A stretch of DNA of 64,000 bases from Asterias amurensis (taxonomy: Eukaryota; Echinodermata; Asteroidea; Forcipulatida; Asteriidae): positions 2,852,001 through 2,916,000 of the forward strand of contig NC_092663.1 in the NCBI RefSeq assembly GCF_032118995.1. Reading direction: 5' to 3'. Each line of letters starts with the position of its first letter. The first letter of the stretch is position 1. The position numbers were made by a program, and so were the translations under genes. Positions 63,701 through 64,000 of the stretch are shown piece after piece. The notes below the pieces were generated by a model. The model did no database searches. It was not told where the DNA came from and saw only the letters and a program-made list of their open reading frames with translations.

Positions 63701-64000
63701 TTGCAACTCTCAAATCTCAGATAGTACAACTCAAAAGCGAGAAAGAGGGAACTAAACAGGAACTAGAAAAACAACTGGCAGATGGTCTTGAAAGAGCACG
63801 GAGTGACCATGAAGATGAGATAAAGAACTTAAAGAAAATCCACTCAGAGGAGATTGAGAATAGTACAACAATACACGGTGAAAAGTACAGGGAGTTGGAA
63901 GAAGAATCTAAGAGAACCGTCCAGGAATGTAAAAAAGAGATTGATGAGACTGCTTTGAGACTAGAGCAGGAGAAAGCTTCCGAAGTTGCCAGCTTGACGG
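45630..64000 (+). CDS. GOLGA4: GOLGA4 (golgin-245/p230) orthologue, 5' part; runs off the window
   Basis: Fifteen exons give about 1,812 residues with the frame kept throughout: 45630-45716, 47196-47270, 47773-47961, 48355-48612, 49361-49408, 50939-50995, 51677-51775, 52321-52434, 53259-53378, 54482-54713, 55337-55468, 56630-56742, 57502-57630, 58160-58339, 60397-64000+. The N-terminus MFKNLKKKI matches MFKKLKQKI of vertebrate GOLGA4. Further matches are the MERSLAKYKGKFSE block, QSQDKALRRISELK, DEKDEIIGVLQTQ and AETKQQMHSELL, all in the vertebrate order. After a disordered Ser/Pro-rich start (about 30-170) the protein is almost continuous coiled coil. Golgin-245 tethers vesicles at the trans-Golgi network, where a C-terminal GRIP domain binds ARL1. 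That domain, and perhaps 400 more residues, should lie to the right of the window. Confidence 0.92.
46160..47190. other. GOLGA4 intron 1, distal part
   Basis: About 46393-46547 has a weak foldback (TATAGACCAT on the left, AAGGTCTATT on the right) with facing CTTGAGGTCAAAAGG and TTTGACCTCAAAG. The rest is AT-rich with nothing named. Confidence 0.4.
47196..47270 (+). CDS. GOLGA4: GOLGA4 exon 2 (residues 30-54)
   Basis: Acceptor TACACAG|GGAAAG, donor CCTCAG|GTTCAT, 25 codons, phase 0. A second GT 10 bases on (TAG|GTTC) would break the frame. Low-complexity Ser/Thr/Pro content, like the linker in vertebrates. Confidence 0.8.
47440..47465. repeat. (GAAT)n microsatellite
   Basis: Five GAAT units in GOLGA4 intron 2. 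Confidence 0.85.
47585..47755. mobile_element. Foldback repeat with AGACCTTTATCA end
   Basis: Left ATAGACCTTTATCATGGTGC, right AATAACGGTCTATA. Shares its body with 13085-13255 and 22590-22745. It ends about 18 bp before exon 3 of GOLGA4 and so supplies part of that exon's acceptor region. Confidence 0.6.
47773..47961 (+). CDS. GOLGA4: GOLGA4 exon 3 (residues 55-117)
   Basis: Acceptor CATGTAG|GTGGCA, donor ACAAAG|GTTTGT, 63 codons, phase 0. Rich in Pro, Glu, Gly and Ser. Not conserved in sequence, accepted for its frame and splice sites. Confidence 0.75.
48027..48282. mobile_element. MITE, AGGCAGTGGACAC family, right half (reverse orientation)
   Basis: Starts inside the family at TAATGAAAGAAAAAACATCC and ends GTGTTCACTGCCTTTAA. 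The left half is missing. Confidence 0.8.
48355..48612 (+). CDS. GOLGA4: GOLGA4 exon 4 (residues 118-203)
   Basis: Donor TCTGAG|GTGAGT is ideal. The acceptor is most likely TTTTGAAG|GAGAAT; AG three bases on would give one residue less. Holds KDELFQKFRKMERSLAKYKG, the most conserved N-terminal block of the family. A MITE ends 72 bp before the acceptor. Confidence 0.85.
48886..49162. mobile_element. Foldback element, TTTCAGACAGGCGCT ends
   Basis: Left TTTCAGACAGGCGCTTTAGG, right GGAGCGCCTGTCTGTAA. Facing inner parts include TCTGAAACAGTTCGGAGCGA. In GOLGA4 intron 4. Confidence 0.65.
49361..49408 (+). CDS. GOLGA4: GOLGA4 exon 5 (residues 204-219)
   Basis: A 16-codon micro-exon with good sites (TTGTACAG|CTGGTC and ATAAAG|GTAAGT). 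LVRGYKDLQKDN matches LVTAYQMLQRE of vertebrates. Confidence 0.85.
49494..49893 (+). mobile_element. tRNA-derived SINE, family 2 (near full length)
   Basis: Starts near AAGAGCACCGAAATCAAACT, has a B-box GGGTTTGAATCCC, then GCAAGACACATAACCATTGC, a GTTCCTGGCAGGATTGGCAG block, the TTTGTATCCTTTGGCAAAAG tail and an ATT run at the 3' end. It is the fullest copy of this family in the window. Confidence 0.8.
50437..50852. mobile_element. MITE, AGGCAGTGGACAC family (forward)
   Basis: Starts GTAAAGGCAGTGGACCCTAT and ends GTGTCCACTGCCTTTAA. It ends 86 bp before GOLGA4 exon 6. A partial second right arm (TTTATTTTGAGTAATTACCA) is appended. Confidence 0.85.
50939..50995 (+). CDS. GOLGA4: GOLGA4 exon 6 (residues 220-238)
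   Basis: A 19-codon micro-exon (TTATTTCAG|GGCATC, GGAG|GTAAAA). GIMAQSQDKALRRISELK matches GILSQSQDKSLRRIAELR. Confidence 0.88.
51025..51110 (+). repeat. SINE family 2 head fragment
   Basis: CTCTGGTGTTTCTGATCACC, then AGAGTGTGGGTTTGAAATCC, directly downstream of GOLGA4 exon 6. Confidence 0.6.
51677..51775 (+). CDS. GOLGA4: GOLGA4 exon 7 (residues 239-271)
   Basis: TTTTTCCAG|GCGGCC to ACTCAG|GTATGA, 33 codons, phase 0. Ends DEKDEIIGVLQTQ, as in vertebrates (EEKDQYISVLQTQ). Confidence 0.88.
52321..52434 (+). CDS. GOLGA4: GOLGA4 exon 8 (residues 272-309)
   Basis: GTCACAAAG|GTCGGT to GAGAAG|GTAAAG, 38 codons, phase 0. Starts VGLLKK, equivalent to VSLLKQ. A MITE begins about 26 bp after the donor. 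Confidence 0.83.
52460..52872. mobile_element. MITE, AGGCAGTGGACAC family (reverse), in GOLGA4 intron 8
   Basis: Starts TTAAGACACTGGACACCTTT. Two small internal tandem duplications: GGACACCTTTGGTA at about 52473-52500, and AAAGGTTTTATGATGATAAT at about 52798-52848. Confidence 0.8.
53031..53210. mobile_element. TTAA-flanked MITE, GGCTCGGTCACACTG family
   Basis: Starts TTAAGGCTCGGTCACACTGG and ends CAGTGTGACTCAGCCTTTAA. 180 bp, in GOLGA4 intron 8. Facing inner blocks GAACGATAACG and CATCACGATCC are weaker. Confidence 0.75.
53259..53378 (+). CDS. GOLGA4: GOLGA4 exon 9 (residues 310-349)
   Basis: TCTACCAG|GTTAAG to CTCAAG|GTACTT, 40 codons, phase 0. VKRLEGLLSKCKDTIRNNKE matches VKRQENLLKRCKETIQSHKE. 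Two oppositely oriented MITEs flank it at 52460 and 53698. Confidence 0.88.
53395..54430 (-). mobile_element. SINE family 2, inverted, with tandem head duplication
   Basis: Minus-strand SINE body from about 53525 to 53697 (TGGCGCAATATGCTGCCGAT), interrupted by a MITE at 53698-54084. It resumes at GCTTGCTTAAAGACACAAGT, followed by two diverged copies of a 97-bp head segment (about 54113-54210 and 54211-54307) and a third, poorer piece to 54420. The debris reaches to about 60 bp before the exon 10 acceptor. Confidence 0.7.
53698..54084. mobile_element. MITE, AGGCAGTGGACAC family (forward, intact)
   Basis: TTAA at 53698 and 54081; ends AGGCAGTGGACACTATTGG and CCAATAGTGTCCACTGCCT. It sits exactly at the TTAA of the SINE word AATGGTTAAGT, so the SINE supplied the target. 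Confidence 0.9.
54482..54713 (+). CDS. GOLGA4: GOLGA4 exon 10 (residues 350-427)
   Basis: TATCTCACAG|GAACAG to AAAACAG|GTAAGC, 232 nt, ending in phase 1. Coiled coil with ISIAETKQQMHSELL, equivalent to MVIAETKRQMHETLE. Confidence 0.88.
54930..55131 (+). mobile_element. tRNA-derived SINE, family 1
   Basis: Has ACGGATTCAAACTGCCTCTA, a worn A box, GGGTTCGAATCCCACCCGAG and the GGAAAGTGCTTAGTATACAG tail. In GOLGA4 intron 10. Confidence 0.7.
55337..55468 (+). CDS. GOLGA4: GOLGA4 exon 11 (residues 427-471), possible cassette exon
   Basis: TCCCTCAG|GCGTGC to AAGACAG|GTTAGG, 132 nt, phase 1 at both ends, so skipping would keep the frame. Residues ASPSPSPSPIG and a Ser-rich stretch interrupt the coiled coil, followed by basic KARRLQQIREARK. 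Confidence 0.72.
55792..56000. repeat. Foldback, GAGCTGCTTAAGC family (diverged)
   Basis: Left GGGCTAAATTTCATACAGCT then GCTTAAGCA. The right arm is degraded (TTCTGCTTGTTTTTATAAG). Confidence 0.5.
56340..56430 (+). repeat. SINE family 1 fragment
   Basis: GATTCGTACTGCCTCTAGCT then CAATCTTGGAAGTCTAGTTG; stops before the B box. Confidence 0.6.
56630..56742 (+). CDS. GOLGA4: GOLGA4 exon 12 (residues 471-508)
   Basis: TTCACCCAG|TTCTAG to ATGCAG|GTATGT, 113 nt from phase 1 to phase 0. EEERTNLAQELSRGKQAVIS matches EEERISLQQELSRVKQEVVD. Confidence 0.88.
57068..57475 (-). mobile_element. Two SINE family 1 copies in tandem, inverted
   Basis: Two minus-strand copies, about 57068-57283 and 57284-57475. 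Each reads, on the plus strand, TACTCAG(C/T)ACTTTCC, then the complement of the B box, then CCAACTAGACTAC, then GCAGCGGGTA. The right copy is better preserved. Confidence 0.75.
57502..57630 (+). CDS. GOLGA4: GOLGA4 exon 13 (residues 509-551)
   Basis: ATTATTTCAG|GAGGAG to AACAAG|GTATAA, 43 codons, highly charged coiled coil. SINE sequence fills the intron up to about 25 bp before the acceptor. Confidence 0.85.
57836..57975 (-). repeat. SINE family 2 head fragment, inverted
   Basis: ATGGTTAAGTGCCTTGCTCA, then GGGGCACAAGTATCATGACT on the plus strand match the complement of the SINE body and head. Confidence 0.5.
58034..58092. repeat. MITE right-end fragment, AGGCAGTGGACAC family
   Basis: GAGAAGACTGGTATTTGAC, then AATAGTGTCCAGTGTCTTTAA. 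Ends about 70 bp before GOLGA4 exon 14. Confidence 0.7.
58160..58339 (+). CDS. GOLGA4: GOLGA4 exon 14 (residues 552-611)
   Basis: TTGCTTTAG|GAGAAG to ACAACG|GTGAGA, 60 codons, phase 0. A Glu/Met/Arg-rich coiled coil (EKEFQLMMQRREEEQKRF). Confidence 0.85.
58653..60000. mobile_element. Foldback MITE, AGGAACACG family (copy 4), interrupted
   Basis: TTAA at 58653 and 59997. Ends AGGAACACGCTGCC and GGCAACGTGTTCCT. A perfect inner hairpin TTGACTCCCATAAATGGCC forms the centre near 58845. A 969-bp unrelated element splits the right arm. In GOLGA4 intron 14. Confidence 0.88.
58956..59924. mobile_element. DNA transposon-like insertion with CAGGG ends and 5-bp target duplication
   Basis: Begins CAGGGGTTTCCCTTAACTTT and ends TAATTTCGAACCCTG. 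Second-order matches are CACCGGGCGAGTCAAC against GACTCGCCCGGCGGG, and CTCGATCGCCCG against CGATCGGGCGA. CATAT flanks it on both sides (58951-58955 and 59925-59929), and removing it with one CATAT restores the host MITE. The CAGGG ends recall hAT-type non-autonomous elements, but hAT usually makes 8-bp duplications. No transposase frame is seen. Confidence 0.78.
60397..64000 (+). CDS. GOLGA4: GOLGA4 exon 15 (residues 612 onward), open at the window edge
   Basis: Starts at TTCATTACAG|GAGAAG and stays open for at least 3,604 nt (1,201 codons) to the end of the window. It is nearly all heptad-like coiled coil rich in Glu, Lys, Gln, Leu and Ser, with few prolines. As far as I recall, vertebrate GOLGA4 also puts most of its rod on one very long exon. 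Many short minus-strand frames here are shadows of this one. No GRIP domain is reached. Confidence 0.9.

Noticed and set aside
60586-63729. Many minus-strand frames rich in Leu, Ser and Phe
   Set aside because: Shadows of the golgin coiled-coil exon on the other strand.

Overview
The window looks like chromosomal DNA from a marine invertebrate deuterostome, most likely an echinoderm and probably a sea star. The genes are animal genes: single-exon rhodopsin-family receptors, a two-exon MARCH ubiquitin ligase and a many-exon golgin with GT-AG introns. The intergenic DNA is AT-rich and packed with palindromic TTAA-flanked MITEs and tRNA-derived SINEs. The species call rests on overall impression and no marker gene proves it. 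I see no bacterial operon, CRISPR array, rRNA gene or recognisable viral element.

Layout. 1-3650 is repeat-rich DNA with nested foldback elements and a 22-bp minisatellite. 3669-4745 (minus strand) is a receptor gene with an SRW motif. 4746-14230 is repeats and unassigned DNA. 14228-19215 holds two tandemly duplicated receptor genes (15060-16160 and 17919-19013). Their bodies and 3' flanks are nearly identical but their acidic extracellular N-termini differ sharply. 19215-33360 is almost wholly mobile-element debris, much of it nested. 33370-34425 is a fourth receptor gene with an NRY motif. 34430-39790 is repeats, including three TTAA elements joined end to end. 39791-41829 is a two-exon MARCHF4/9/11-like membrane E3 ligase, with a MITE starting about 10 bp after its stop. 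42220-45480 is more repeats. 45630 to the window end is the 5' part of a GOLGA4 (golgin-245/p230) orthologue: fifteen exons, about 1,812 residues, running off the right edge before the expected GRIP domain.

How the genes relate. The four receptors share a chemosensory or chemotactic Tre1/Moody/GPR84-like architecture, with NRY, NRW or SRW in place of DRY and an intact NPIIY. They look like a local expansion. The MARCH ligase and the golgin both belong to membrane traffic (ubiquitin-driven sorting, and trans-Golgi tethering), but nothing shows that they are co-regulated; they are simply neighbours.

The most interesting material is (i) the set of structurally related TTAA-flanked palindromic element families, which chain and nest and can be ordered in time from the duplicated receptor block; (ii) alternating inverted MITEs in the golgin introns that could pair and loop exons out; (iii) the contrast between frozen bodies and divergent N-termini in the receptor duplicates; and (iv) a 95-bp tandem repeat with a partly hammerhead-like motif upstream of the fourth receptor.
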